64,000 bases of DNA. It comes from Flavobacterium sp. SUN052 (GTDB lineage: Bacteria > Bacteroidota > Bacteroidia > Flavobacteriales > Flavobacteriaceae). Where the stretch lies: NCBI RefSeq assembly GCF_028867935.1, contig NZ_JAPQNS010000001.1, forward strand, positions 1,426,001 to 1,490,000, given 5' to 3'. The notes under the pieces are model-generated. The model saw only the letters and a list, made by a program, of their open reading frames with translations. It was not told the DNA's origin and did no database searches. A program made the translations under genes and the position numbers. Position 1 is the stretch's first letter. The number at the start of each line of letters is the position of its first letter. Of the stretch, positions 1 through 9,016 are shown piece by piece.

Positions 1-51
1 GGACGCGAACTTCACGATTGGGTATTTGTTAACGCTAAAATAAAAGAGTGA
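1..51 (+). CDS. Possible 3' end of an upstream gene, frame undecided
   Basis: Two forward frames run in from the window edge and stop within 51 bases. Frame 1 ends at a TGA at 49-51 after 16 residues. Frame 2 ends at a TAA at 41-43 after 13 residues, with an alternating hydrophobic pattern (FTIGYLLTLK) that could be the last strand of an outer-membrane barrel. Nothing else identifies the gene, and either frame could be chance. Confidence 0.25.
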   Translation, partial: GRELHDWVFVNAKIKE

Positions 52-136
52 ATGAGCGAAAGAGTGAATGAGCGTAGTCTGGAATTCCTGCTGGCGCACG
101 CCTTTTCACTCTTTCGCCCTTTCGCTCTTTCGCTTT
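41..136. repeat. Intergenic palindromic element, copy A
   Basis: The left side contains two copies of a GAGTGAATGAGCG-like word with GAAAGAGTG between them. The right side is rich in CTCTTTCGC words that are their reverse complement, so the whole can fold into a long hairpin. The centre (CTGGAATTCCTGCTGGCGCA) resembles the centre of the larger palindrome at 25221-25312 (CCGGCATTCCGGCTGACGCA). I read it as a diverged copy of the same dispersed family. The element sits directly before the small membrane protein gene. Confidence 0.6.
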
Positions 137-640
137 ATGACCCTCCTTGACTTTTTCAATTATATAACGGCCCACTCTGGAGTGGCCGTTCTTTTTTTGC
201 TGGCTATTCCAGCCCTTGCGTTTCTGGTCAATCTGTGGTCGGGTACTACCGCTGAGGAGATCTGGAAATGGCGATATGTCTATGCGGGTTTAGTATATGC
301 AGCCTGCATTCCGGGCATTTTTGCGCTAACGCTTAACATTTACCTCTTCCTGTTTGAGCGGCAGAGTATTTGGGCTATGAACCTTGCCATTCAGGTGCTT
401 CCGTTTCTGTCAATGGTGGCCACGTTAATGCTGATTCGGCGCAAACTTCCGTTTGAGTACATACCAGGGTTTGGTAAACTATCGGGCTTCATGACGTTAA
501 TCTTCGCCCTGATCGGCATCATGTGGTTTGTGGATCGGCTCCGTCTGGTAGCCTTTACATACGTGCCGTTTGCTTATATTGTGGTCGGTTTTGTGCTCGT
601 CCTGATTCTAATCCGGTTTGCCTGGAGTAAGCTATTTTAA
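137..640 (+). CDS. Small integral membrane protein of unknown function
   Basis: The product is a 167-residue protein made of about five hydrophobic segments separated by short charged loops (for example around residues 15-35, 55-75, 85-110, 120-135 and 140-160), so it should sit in the inner membrane. I chose the ATG at 137 because an upstream in-frame start at 68 would translate the palindromic repeat. No conserved motif tells me a function. The stop codon overlaps the stop of the convergent LRR gene by four bases. The assignment as a real gene rests on its length, clean membrane topology and fit between neighbours. Confidence 0.75.
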   Translation: MTLLDFFNYITAHSGVAVLFLLAIPALAFLVNLWSGTTAEEIWKWRYVYAGLVYAACIPGIFALTLNIYLFLFERQSIWAMNLAIQVLPFLSMVATLMLIRRKLPFEYIPGFGKLSGFMTLIFALIGIMWFVDRLRLVAFTYVPFAYIVVGFVLVLILIRFAWSKLF

Positions 641-3600
641 TTCATCTTTACTTGCCGCTCTTTGGCCATAGTGGTTAGCTCCCGGAGGGCATCTCGTTTG
701 TCGGCGGGCAGCGTCGTTCGGTTAAGCCAGGCATCGAACAGATCGAAGCTCCAGTTAATGATCCTGCCCGACGAACTACCGATGTACCTTTTCAGAGCCT
801 GCACCGCTTCAGCGCCTGATTTCTTCCCTTCAACAACAGCAAGCGCGTTGGTCAGGTACTCGTATAAGACACCATTGCCACCTTCGCGTTGGTAAGACTG
901 AAACGTATCGAGTGCTTTATGCCCACGCTCGTATTTGCCTAATACAATGCCCAATTCCACTATAGTTAGCTTGCTGCCAGGGTCAGGATAACCCATTAAT
1001 TCAAACGCCTTCATTGCCCGACTGTACGCAGAATCGGACTCCACAAATTGGCTCTTGACAGCCAATAACTTGCCTTTTTCTGTAAATGCCTGCGCTTCCG
1101 TTTGCCATAGTTGGTGATTCCCACCGCCAGCTACTATGGTTGGCAACCCTGCAATGGCTACATTAATGTCGGATAAGGCGGCATCCGTTTGCCCCAACAA
1201 TTGCCGAATCATTGCTTTTCGCATCCACCAAACCGTGCGCAGTTGCTTTTTTGCCAGCTCAGTAGTTAGACCCATTGCTTGTTGCGTAGGTACCTGAAAA
1301 AGTGGCCAGTTCGCTAATGCCTGATCAAAATTGGTTAGAGCCTTTTCGTATTGTTTTTGAAAGAAAGCAAATTCAGCGCGTTGCGCGTACACAACAGCTA
1401 GTAGCGTGTCAGGGGCATACGAAACAGCCTGTTCCATATCAGCATCTGCCCCAGACCAGTCTCGTTCCCGCATTTTTCGGTTGGCAACCTGCATGAATCC
1501 CTGCGCCACGGACCAGTTTTTCCTCGACATACCATCTAGTGTAACCATACCCGCATCAGCCATGGCCACGCGCAACTGGTCGATACTTTGGAATGCCCCA
1601 CCTACCGATTTAGGCAGCGGGTTACCCATAAGATTAATGAACCGCAACTTCGGGGCATCCAGCATCGCAGGTGGCAGGTCAGTCAGATTGTTCCGGGCTA
1701 GATTCAGCATGTTGATCGATGACTCTTTCCAGCCCGTAGTTGGAAGTTGATGGAGAGGAGTCTGCTCCATCGACAGCTGTTCTAGCGAAGGAATTTTAAG
1801 TAAAATGGCAACAGCCTCGTTGGCTGACAGATTAGGAAAATTACGAAGCTGCACGTTGTTCAAAACCGGGCAAAACTGAAGACTATCGGGCAATTCCATC
1901 AATTTAGCTAGTTCATCTCGGGGGCCGCTAATGCTCAGATTCGTTAGATTTTTAAGCCGTCCCAGTGATTCGGGTAAGCCAATCAACGGGCTATCTTCCA
2001 GGCTGATTGAGGTCAACTTCTGGCAATTACCAATTTCTGAGGGTAGCGTCATGAGGGGGCTCGAACTGACCCGTAACGATGCAAGTTGGCTGAGTTTACC
2101 AACACTGGCTGGCAACAATTTGATCTTGGTTTTATTGATATACAACTCGGTTAGCGCTGTAAGTTGACCAAGTGTGGTTGGCAATGACTCCAACGGATTA
2201 TTGGAGATTGACAGTGTTTTTAACTGGCTCAGATTACCCATCGACTCTGGCAGCGTCGACAATTGATTATTATCGAAGTTGATTGACCGGAGTGCTTTCA
2301 GATTCCCAATGTTCGGGGGCAAACTGGCCAGCCTATTATTCACAATGTATAACTGCGCTAATGAATCGAGCGAACCGAGGGTTGTAGGTAGGGTAGTGAG
2401 TTGGTTGCCTGACACACTCAGTTGATTCAATTCGACCAGTCGGCCCAGATCAGCGGGCAGTTGGTCAAGTTTATTGTTATCCGCAGATAGCATCCGCAAG
2501 GCTGTCATTGTAGCCAACCGATCGGGTAAGCGAGTCAGTTGATTTTGGCTAACAGCAAGGCTGCGTAATGTGCTCAACCGGCCAATATCCTCTGGTAATT
2601 GCGTCAGTTTATTGTTGGCTAAGTTCAGGTTGATCAGTTGGCTTAATTTCAACACGGAAGGTGGCAGTGCTTTTAACTGATTAGTAGACAGATTCAGGAC
2701 TGACAACTGGTTCAGTTGGCTAAGCATATCAGGCAGCGAATCGACCGCTGTCTGCATTACATGCAGAGCCGTCAAACTTGTCAGTTTGCCAATAGTCGTC
2801 GGAATCTGTTTAACGCCCCGCCCTGAAATAATCAAAGATTGAAGCGCTTTTAGGTTCCCGATACAATCGGGTATGACCGTGGATTGCTCCCCATTAATGG
2901 ATAGCTGATTCAGTTTGGTCCAAGAACAAAGGTTCTCGGGCAGCATAACATTGCGCAAAAGCAGTTGTTCCAGCAAAGGCATGTCTACCGTCGCCGGGAA
3001 AGGGGTCCTACTGTGCGTGCTGGTTGACAAATCGAGTTGCCGAAGGTTTTTCCAGTCAGGGTTATAATCATACGGTAACCAATCAGCCAGGAGAGCTAAT
3101 TCCTGGAGGTTAACCAGTTTTTGCACCCCCTCGCCAAGGGCCTTACGCTCGGTGTCCGATAAAACTGACCCATAACTGCTTACCGACAGTTTTTGGAGAT
3201 TTACCAATTTACCTAAAACGCCCAATCCGGTTGGTGAAGGACCATTCACAAACAAACTCAACCTCTTCAGTTGCGTCAGTTTACCCAGTTCGTCCGGGAG
3301 TTGATTGACCTGATCGACAGCGTTGGCAGTAAGGTTAAGTTGCAAAAAGCGTAGGGAACCAGCAGCAGCCAAATTTTTCAGACTGGCTTTCAACTCATTT
3401 ATGTTTAACTGAGGCAGAGTGACATTAGATAACATCGTTAGCCTCGACACGCTCGCCGGTATAGCAATGCTTTGCGCCTTAAAATTAGCGGAATAGGTAC
3501 TAATGAAACTCAGTTGCCGGATAGGCGCATTTTTGACAGCATCCATCAGCGAGTCGAGAGCCAACTGGTTTCCTAAACTAATCTGAAGGTACTGCAAGTC

Positions 3601-3900
3601 GCGCAATTTGGCCAGATGATGCCATCCACCACGAGCAGCCACCCGATCATTGATGTCAATGCCCCGAATTGGCGTTCCCTGCTCCTGCCAGCGAACCAAA
3701 TCGGCAAAGCTCAGGTATGTGTATTTGGCGGGCTTGTTGTCGGCTGGTCTTACGCCGGGAATAGTATACTGCGGATGCCATGTTTGGACCAAAATCGAAT
3801 CAGCAACCGCACCGCTACGATAGTATTGCCCTTGTGCAGCGCCCCCAACCAAAAGGAGCAGCGCAATACTTACCACAAACCCTAAAAACCGGAAGGCCAT
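637..3900 (-). CDS. Secreted leucine-rich-repeat protein with C-terminal TPR region
   Basis: The 1087-residue product starts with a classical signal peptide (cleavage likely after AAQGQ near residue 25). Residues of about 100-760 are filled with leucine-rich repeats, most regular from residue 350 on, where units of about 23 residues follow an L-x-x-L-P-x-x-[IL]-G-x-L pattern. From about residue 800 to the end the repeats give way to helical TPR-like units (for example AQRAEFAFFQKQYEKAL). LRR plus TPR suggests a protein-protein interaction scaffold outside the cytoplasm; no enzymatic domain is visible. The partner is unknown. The gene diverges from the agmatine-deiminase-family gene and converges on the small membrane protein gene. 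Confidence 0.88.
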   Translation of the reverse strand: MAFRFLGFVVSIALLLLVGGAAQGQYYRSGAVADSILVQTWHPQYTIPGVRPADNKPAKYTYLSFADLVRWQEQGTPIRGIDINDRVAARGGWHHLAKLRDLQYLQISLGNQLALDSLMDAVKNAPIRQLSFISTYSANFKAQSIAIPASVSRLTMLSNVTLPQLNINELKASLKNLAAAGSLRFLQLNLTANAVDQVNQLPDELGKLTQLKRLSLFVNGPSPTGLGVLGKLVNLQKLSVSSYGSVLSDTERKALGEGVQKLVNLQELALLADWLPYDYNPDWKNLRQLDLSTSTHSRTPFPATVDMPLLEQLLLRNVMLPENLCSWTKLNQLSINGEQSTVIPDCIGNLKALQSLIISGRGVKQIPTTIGKLTSLTALHVMQTAVDSLPDMLSQLNQLSVLNLSTNQLKALPPSVLKLSQLINLNLANNKLTQLPEDIGRLSTLRSLAVSQNQLTRLPDRLATMTALRMLSADNNKLDQLPADLGRLVELNQLSVSGNQLTTLPTTLGSLDSLAQLYIVNNRLASLPPNIGNLKALRSINFDNNQLSTLPESMGNLSQLKTLSISNNPLESLPTTLGQLTALTELYINKTKIKLLPASVGKLSQLASLRVSSSPLMTLPSEIGNCQKLTSISLEDSPLIGLPESLGRLKNLTNLSISGPRDELAKLMELPDSLQFCPVLNNVQLRNFPNLSANEAVAILLKIPSLEQLSMEQTPLHQLPTTGWKESSINMLNLARNNLTDLPPAMLDAPKLRFINLMGNPLPKSVGGAFQSIDQLRVAMADAGMVTLDGMSRKNWSVAQGFMQVANRKMRERDWSGADADMEQAVSYAPDTLLAVVYAQRAEFAFFQKQYEKALTNFDQALANWPLFQVPTQQAMGLTTELAKKQLRTVWWMRKAMIRQLLGQTDAALSDINVAIAGLPTIVAGGGNHQLWQTEAQAFTEKGKLLAVKSQFVESDSAYSRAMKAFELMGYPDPGSKLTIVELGIVLGKYERGHKALDTFQSYQREGGNGVLYEYLTNALAVVEGKKSGAEAVQALKRYIGSSSGRIINWSFDLFDAWLNRTTLPADKRDALRELTTMAKERQVKMN

Positions 3901-3910
3901 AAGTTTTTTG

Positions 3911-3918
3911 TAATTTTG
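3911..3918 (+). promoter_or_regulatory. Candidate -7 promoter element
   Basis: TAATTTTG matches the Bacteroidota -7 consensus TAnnTTTG exactly and lies 25 bases before the ATG at 3943. I do not see a TTG at the expected distance upstream, so only half of the promoter is supported. Confidence 0.4.
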
Positions 3919-3942
3919 TGGCCGAAATATGCTACTAAGTCA

Positions 3943-5016
3943 ATGAATATACAAGAAAGTACATTGCTAACACCTACTCCCACCTCGCCCGCTGCTCAGG
4001 GTTTTTCTTTTCCCGCCGAATGGCTACCCCACGCAGCTACCTGGCTAAGCTGGCCGCATACCGAAGCATCCTGGTCGACTGAGCGGCAGGAGCTGATGTT
4101 TCCGGCCTATATTGAGTTTATTAAAGCCATTGCCAAAGGCGAACAGGTTTGCATCAACGCCCATAATGAGATCGTGATGCAGGCCGCCAAAATGCGCTTA
4201 TTACTGGCCGATGCCGACCTGTCGAACATTACCCTTCTGCCCCACCCCACCAACGATTCGTGGTGCCGCGATCACGGCCCAGCTTTCCTGACCAACCCTC
4301 CTACTGGTAAACGGATGATTGTCAACTGGGGCTACAATGCCTGGGGGGGCAAATACCCACCGTTCGACAGGGATGACCTGATTCCAGTAGAAATTGCCCA
4401 TTACCGGAAGGTGCCCTACGTTACGCCGGGCATCGTTATGGAAGGCGGTTCCGTGGAGTTTAACGGGGCCGGAACCGTGCTGACTAGCCGGGCATGCCTG
4501 CTCAACAAAAACCGGAATCCAAGTCTGAACCAGGGCCAAATCGAACAGTATTTGTGCGATTATTACGGAGTGCAGCAGGTACTTTGGGTAGAAGATGGCA
4601 TTGTAGGCGACGATACCGACGGCCACATCGACGATACGGTTCGGTTTGTGAATGAAGACACCGTAATTGCGGCTATTGAGCACAACAAAAGTGATGCGAA
4701 CTATGCCCCCTTGCAGGAGATTCACCACGAACTTCGGCAGATGCGGCTGCTCAACGGGAAGCAACTCAACATTGTGGAACTACCCATGCCCGACCCCGTC
4801 GAAAGCGATGGACTACGACTTCCGGCTTCCTACGCCAATTTTTACATTGCCAATGCAGCCGTAATTGTCCCTACCTTCCGGTGCGACAAAGACCAACAAG
4901 CGCTTGACCTTATCGGAACCTGCTTCCCCGACCGCCCCGTCGTTGGGATCGATTCCAAGGATATCGTCTGGGGATTAGGTAGTTTCCATTGCCTGAGCCA
5001 ACAGGAACCAAAGTAA
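3943..5016 (+). CDS. Agmatine deiminase / peptidyl-arginine deiminase family protein
   Basis: The 357-residue protein belongs to the guanidino-group-modifying amidinotransferase fold. The start at 3943 is preferred because an in-frame TTG at 3916 lies inside a promoter-like element. Visible family motifs are WLSWPH near the N-terminus, WCRDHGP (Asp at about 110), the GHIDD segment carrying the active-site His (about 228) and the C-terminal G-SFHCLSQQEP segment with the nucleophilic Cys (about 350). Agmatine deiminase makes N-carbamoylputrescine and ammonia from agmatine. The family also contains arginine deiminases acting on proteins, and without comparison I cannot separate these. No export signal is seen, and no polyamine gene lies next to it. 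Confidence 0.88.
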   Translation: MNIQESTLLTPTPTSPAAQGFSFPAEWLPHAATWLSWPHTEASWSTERQELMFPAYIEFIKAIAKGEQVCINAHNEIVMQAAKMRLLLADADLSNITLLPHPTNDSWCRDHGPAFLTNPPTGKRMIVNWGYNAWGGKYPPFDRDDLIPVEIAHYRKVPYVTPGIVMEGGSVEFNGAGTVLTSRACLLNKNRNPSLNQGQIEQYLCDYYGVQQVLWVEDGIVGDDTDGHIDDTVRFVNEDTVIAAIEHNKSDANYAPLQEIHHELRQMRLLNGKQLNIVELPMPDPVESDGLRLPASYANFYIANAAVIVPTFRCDKDQQALDLIGTCFPDRPVVGIDSKDIVWGLGSFHCLSQQEPK

Positions 5017-5130
5017 TTGGGTTAGAACACGGATGTTAAAAACCATTAATCTTAGGCCGTTTCGTTGCTAAAAATGGGGTATCTTCGTTGTTCATAACGT
5101 ACCAATGCCCGATTGCCCAACACTGATATT

Positions 5131-7467
5131 ATGTCTTCATTGACTTTGCTTACAACCATAAAAGCTCAACTCTTGTCGAAAAACGCCCGTCTACTTACGG
5201 CGACCGTCCTGCTAACTGCCGGATTTTCTGGCTGTAAAACGGCTACTACAACGGTCAACCAACCCACTCCCACTCAGCCCGTTATTCTGACTCTTGGCGA
5301 CCGGGCTTTTTCTACGGACGACTTCTTTCAGTCGTTCACCAAAAACCAAACGAACGGCGATTCGGCCCAACGTACCGACATCAAGGAATATTTCGACCTC
5401 TACACCAACATGAAACTGAAGGTGCTGGCGGCAGAATCGGGGGGGCGTGATACGACGGAGGCCTTTCGGGAAGAGATGACTACCTATCGCAAACAACTGG
5501 CACAGAATTACTTAATTGACAAGTCGGCGGTGGAGGTTCTGGCCAACGAAGCGCACCAGCGGATGCAGCAGGATGTGAGTGCCTCACATATCTTGATTCC
5601 AGTTGCCGAGGACGCTGCTCCAGCCGATACGCTGGCTGCGTATGAAGAAGCGGTGGCTATTCGGAAACGGGCTTTAGCTGGTGAAGATTTTGCTGCGCTG
5701 GCGAAGCAATTTTCCAAAGATGCCAGTAGTGTTTCCAATGGCGGTAACCTGGGGTACTTCACCGCGTTTGCAACGGTTTATCCTTTCGAGACAGCTGCGT
5801 ACACTACGCCCATTGGGAGTATATCGGCCCCGGTACGAACCCGTTCGGGCTACCACCTTATCAAAGTAAACGACCGCCGAACCGGTCGAGGCAAGGTGCA
5901 AGTGGCTCATATTCTGCTCCGCCTGAGTCCATCGGCCGATCCAGCGGGCCAACAAGCCATAAAAGCTCGAATCGACGCCATCTATGATCGCTTGCAGAAA
6001 GGCGAGTCGTTTGATATGCTCGTTCGTGAAACCTCCGACGATGCTACCTCACGCAACAACGGGGGTATTTTACCCATGTTCGAAACAGGTCGTAATGTTC
6101 CGGCTTTTGAAGAGGCCGCTTTTGCCCTGACAACTCCCGGAAGTTATTCCAAACCATTTCAAACCAATTACGGGTGGCATATTCTTAAATTGATTGCCAG
6201 GAAACCCATTGAACCTTACCTTGAGCTGGCTCCTGCGCTCCGGCAAAAAGTGGTAACGGATACCCGTGGAGAGGTTTTACGGCAAGCCACTGATCAACGC
6301 CTACGCCGGGATTATCCAGTTACTGAAAATAAACCTACTCTGGGAGCTGTTCTCGCCAAAGCGGATAGTAGTTTGGTTCGGGGGCAGTGGAAAGCGGTTA
6401 GCATCACCGATGCTGAATTGCTTAATAAGCCAATGTTTAGTATTAGCACCAAACCATTTACGGTTAGCCAATTTGCTCAATATGTTCAGCAGAAACAAAC
6501 ACCCCGGCAGCCCGGAGCTTCTCCCGCAGTGGTGATGCAGCGGTTATACAACCGGTACGTGGGCGACCAGTTAATTGCTTACGAAGAACAAAACCTCGAC
6601 CGGAAATCACCGGAGTTCCGGGCTCTGTTAACCGAAATTCGTGATGGTGTGTTGCTCTCCGAAATGATGGAACAAAACGTCTGGGAACGCTCTATGACCG
6701 ATTCAACGGGTCAGAAACAGCATTACGAAGCCAACAAAGAACGTTACAAACAGCCCGAACGCGCGGTGGCTATGATCATCGAAGCGGCAAATGAGGATGT
6801 TCTGAAACTTACCAACGCAACGCTCAAAGCCAGTCCCTACCAGCTTCGTCGGGCAGGTCCGGCTGTTACGTTTGGCCCTAACGAAACGGCGATTCCCGCC
6901 AGTCAGCGCGAACAGATGTACCAGCTACTGGTAACCATGGTGCGCAACCCCGATTATCTGGTTGAAGTTTCGGGCGCCAGTGCAGCGGGAGAGGCCGATT
7001 CCGTTTCGGCAGGTCGTATTCGCTCGGTGGTCAACTCGCTGACCCGAAGTGGCGTTGCGCTGTCGAGGATCATGGAGAAAGACAACAAATCGTTTGGCAA
7101 CGCGGCTAATCCCCGGCAGGTTACGTTTCAATATTTCTCGACCAATAAACAGGATGTGGCCAAAGCGATTAATGCTGCAAAGCCTAATTCTGTTACGATT
7201 ACAGAGGGTATTTTCGCTCGTGGCACCAATGCTTATCTGGATGCATTTCCGTGGAAAACAACCACTACGACCACACCAGATGGCAACAAACTGGTGCAGA
7301 TAACCATTACCCGCGTTGACCCGCCCCGCCTGAAAACATTCAACGAAGCCAGGGGAACGGTCATCAACGAATACCAGGCTATTTTGGAGAAACAATGGCT
7401 GGCAACCCTCCGTCAGCGCTACCCCGTAAAAGTGAACGAGGACGAAATGAGAAAGCTGATGAAGTAA
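5131..7467 (+). CDS. PpiC-type peptidyl-prolyl isomerase lipoprotein, two parvulin domains
   Basis: The product has a lipoprotein signal ending in a GFSGC lipobox (lipidated Cys at about 35 when translation begins at the ATG at 5131; an in-frame TTG at 5113 is less likely). Two parvulin domains follow in tandem, at about residues 150-250 and 255-360, each with an HIL start, a conserved GG-LG/GG-LP turn and an FGxH-like end (SGYHLI, YGWHIL). The remaining C-terminal half is helical with no domain I can name. Such proteins help outer-membrane proteins fold in the periplasm. It is followed by a SurA-like gene and moxR in the same direction, which suggests one envelope-biogenesis cluster. Confidence 0.9.
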   Translation: MSSLTLLTTIKAQLLSKNARLLTATVLLTAGFSGCKTATTTVNQPTPTQPVILTLGDRAFSTDDFFQSFTKNQTNGDSAQRTDIKEYFDLYTNMKLKVLAAESGGRDTTEAFREEMTTYRKQLAQNYLIDKSAVEVLANEAHQRMQQDVSASHILIPVAEDAAPADTLAAYEEAVAIRKRALAGEDFAALAKQFSKDASSVSNGGNLGYFTAFATVYPFETAAYTTPIGSISAPVRTRSGYHLIKVNDRRTGRGKVQVAHILLRLSPSADPAGQQAIKARIDAIYDRLQKGESFDMLVRETSDDATSRNNGGILPMFETGRNVPAFEEAAFALTTPGSYSKPFQTNYGWHILKLIARKPIEPYLELAPALRQKVVTDTRGEVLRQATDQRLRRDYPVTENKPTLGAVLAKADSSLVRGQWKAVSITDAELLNKPMFSISTKPFTVSQFAQYVQQKQTPRQPGASPAVVMQRLYNRYVGDQLIAYEEQNLDRKSPEFRALLTEIRDGVLLSEMMEQNVWERSMTDSTGQKQHYEANKERYKQPERAVAMIIEAANEDVLKLTNATLKASPYQLRRAGPAVTFGPNETAIPASQREQMYQLLVTMVRNPDYLVEVSGASAAGEADSVSAGRIRSVVNSLTRSGVALSRIMEKDNKSFGNAANPRQVTFQYFSTNKQDVAKAINAAKPNSVTITEGIFARGTNAYLDAFPWKTTTTTTPDGNKLVQITITRVDPPRLKTFNEARGTVINEYQAILEKQWLATLRQRYPVKVNEDEMRKLMK

Positions 7468-7526
7468 GATTGATGTCTTAACAATATTTAAGTCCACTTC
7501 TACGCCAAAAACCGGGCAGATGGCGT

Positions 7527-7534
7527 TATTTTTG
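7527..7534 (+). promoter_or_regulatory. Candidate -7 element before the SurA-like gene
   Basis: TATTTTTG fits TAnnTTTG and lies 33 bases before the start codon at 7568. A short hairpin (GGGCC at 7540-7544 with GGCCC at 7551-7555, followed by CTTTT) occupies the leader and could act as a weak attenuator. No TTG is found at the usual spacing, so this is tentative. Confidence 0.35.
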
Positions 7535-7567
7535 TAACAGGGCCGACAATGGCCCCTTTTCGATTGC

Positions 7568-8950
7568 ATGAGAAAGACACTAATTCATACATTTTTCGTG
7601 GCTTGTTGCCTTTTGTTTTCCGGTATGGCCTTCGGTCAGGGAAAGGGTATTAGCCTGAACAAAGTCATTGCCAAGATCGACAACTACTACGTTCTCCGGT
7701 CTGACCTTGAAGAAACAATTCAATCATATGCCGGGCAAAATCAGCCTGCCCCCCCCAAATGCCAGGTGCTGGAAAGCTTGGTAATCAACAAAATGATGTT
7801 GGCCAAAGCCGAAATTGACTCGGTAGTGGTCGACGACAAATCCGTTGATAACCAGCTAGATAGCCGTATGTCGTACATGGTTCAGCAGTTTGGTTCTGAA
7901 AAGAACATTGTTGAGGCTTACGGCAAAAGCCTTGAACTGCTCAAAAGCGAGCTCCGGACCCAGGTAAAGGACCAGCTGATTGTGCAGAAAATGCAGGCTA
8001 AAATCACCAATGATGTTAAGGTAACTCCCCGCGACGTAAAGAAATTTTTCGAAGGCATACCTAAAGACAGTTTGCCTTTTATGCCTGCCGAAGTAGAAAT
8101 TGGTCAGATTGTTCGTTTCGCCAAAGCTACCAAAGAGCAAAAAGAGGTGCTCCGTCAGCGGTTGTTAGACATTAAAAAGCGCGTTGAAAAAGGGGAAGAT
8201 TTTGCTGTCCTGGCCAAAGAATTTTCGGAGGATGTGGGTTCAGGCCAAAACGGTGGCGACCTCGGATTTGCCAAACGCGGTGCGATGGTAGCTCCCTTCG
8301 AAGGTGCTGCTCTGAAACTGAAACCGAATGAAATGTCAGATGTGGTTGAATCTGAATTCGGCTTTCACCTGATTCAAATGATCGAGTCGCGGGGTGCCGA
8401 ATATCACGCTCGCCACATTCTGCTTCGCCCGGATTATAACCGGCTCGATTTGACGAGCCCAACCCATTTTCTGGATAGCCTGCGTACCCTGATTGTTGCC
8501 GATACCCTCAAGTTTGCCAAAGCAGCAAAAGACTTCTCAGAAGATAAAAACACAGCTGATGCGGGCGGTTTACTCCGCGACCCGCAGTCGGGTAGTTCAC
8601 GTTTGGCTATGGACCCCACCATGGAGTACACCCTGTTTGCTATGCTCGACACGATGAAAGTAGGCAGCGTTTCGGCTCCGCTACCGTATCGTACAGAAGA
8701 TGGCAAAAGCGCCATGCGTATCCTGTACTTCAAATCAAAAGCGCCTGCACACACGGCCAACTACACGCTCGACTTTGAGAAATTGCAGAACATTGTAACG
8801 GCCAACAAAAAGAACCGCGCTATTGATGAGTGGTTCCGCAAATCGGTCAGTGATGTGTTCATCACGGTTGATCCCGAATTTACTAGTTGCCGCGTATTTG
8901 GCACCTCCCAATCCAGTGCATCCGGCGCGGGAACTGGAGGAAATGACTAG
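7568..8950 (+). CDS. SurA-like periplasmic peptidyl-prolyl isomerase
   Basis: The 460-residue product has a signal peptide (MRKT..FGQ, cleaved near residue 24), an N-terminal chaperone region (SurA_N-like, about residues 30-170), a well-formed parvulin domain at about 175-280 (GGDLGFAKRG, FGFHLIQ) and a second, more degenerate one at about 283-400. The tail ends in a short Ser/Gly-rich stretch. SurA-type proteins escort unfolded outer-membrane proteins across the periplasm. It lies 100 bases downstream of another parvulin gene and 66 bases upstream of moxR. The presence of a parvulin motif is seen; the client proteins are not known. Confidence 0.9.
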   Translation: MRKTLIHTFFVACCLLFSGMAFGQGKGISLNKVIAKIDNYYVLRSDLEETIQSYAGQNQPAPPKCQVLESLVINKMMLAKAEIDSVVVDDKSVDNQLDSRMSYMVQQFGSEKNIVEAYGKSLELLKSELRTQVKDQLIVQKMQAKITNDVKVTPRDVKKFFEGIPKDSLPFMPAEVEIGQIVRFAKATKEQKEVLRQRLLDIKKRVEKGEDFAVLAKEFSEDVGSGQNGGDLGFAKRGAMVAPFEGAALKLKPNEMSDVVESEFGFHLIQMIESRGAEYHARHILLRPDYNRLDLTSPTHFLDSLRTLIVADTLKFAKAAKDFSEDKNTADAGGLLRDPQSGSSRLAMDPTMEYTLFAMLDTMKVGSVSAPLPYRTEDGKSAMRILYFKSKAPAHTANYTLDFEKLQNIVTANKKNRAIDEWFRKSVSDVFITVDPEFTSCRVFGTSQSSASGAGTGGND

Positions 8951-8990
8951 AATAATGGATAACTGATTGTGCATATCCATTATTCATTTT
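8951..8990 (+). terminator. Probable terminator after the SurA-like gene
   Basis: An 11-bp perfect stem (AATAATGGATA at 8951-8961 with TATCCATTATT at 8974-8984) with a 12-base loop is followed by CATTTT. It begins directly after the stop codon. The stem is AT-rich and the T-run short, so termination may be partial and allow read-through into moxR. Confidence 0.5.
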
Positions 8991-9016
8991 ACATTGCCCC
9001 ATTATAACCTTTACAC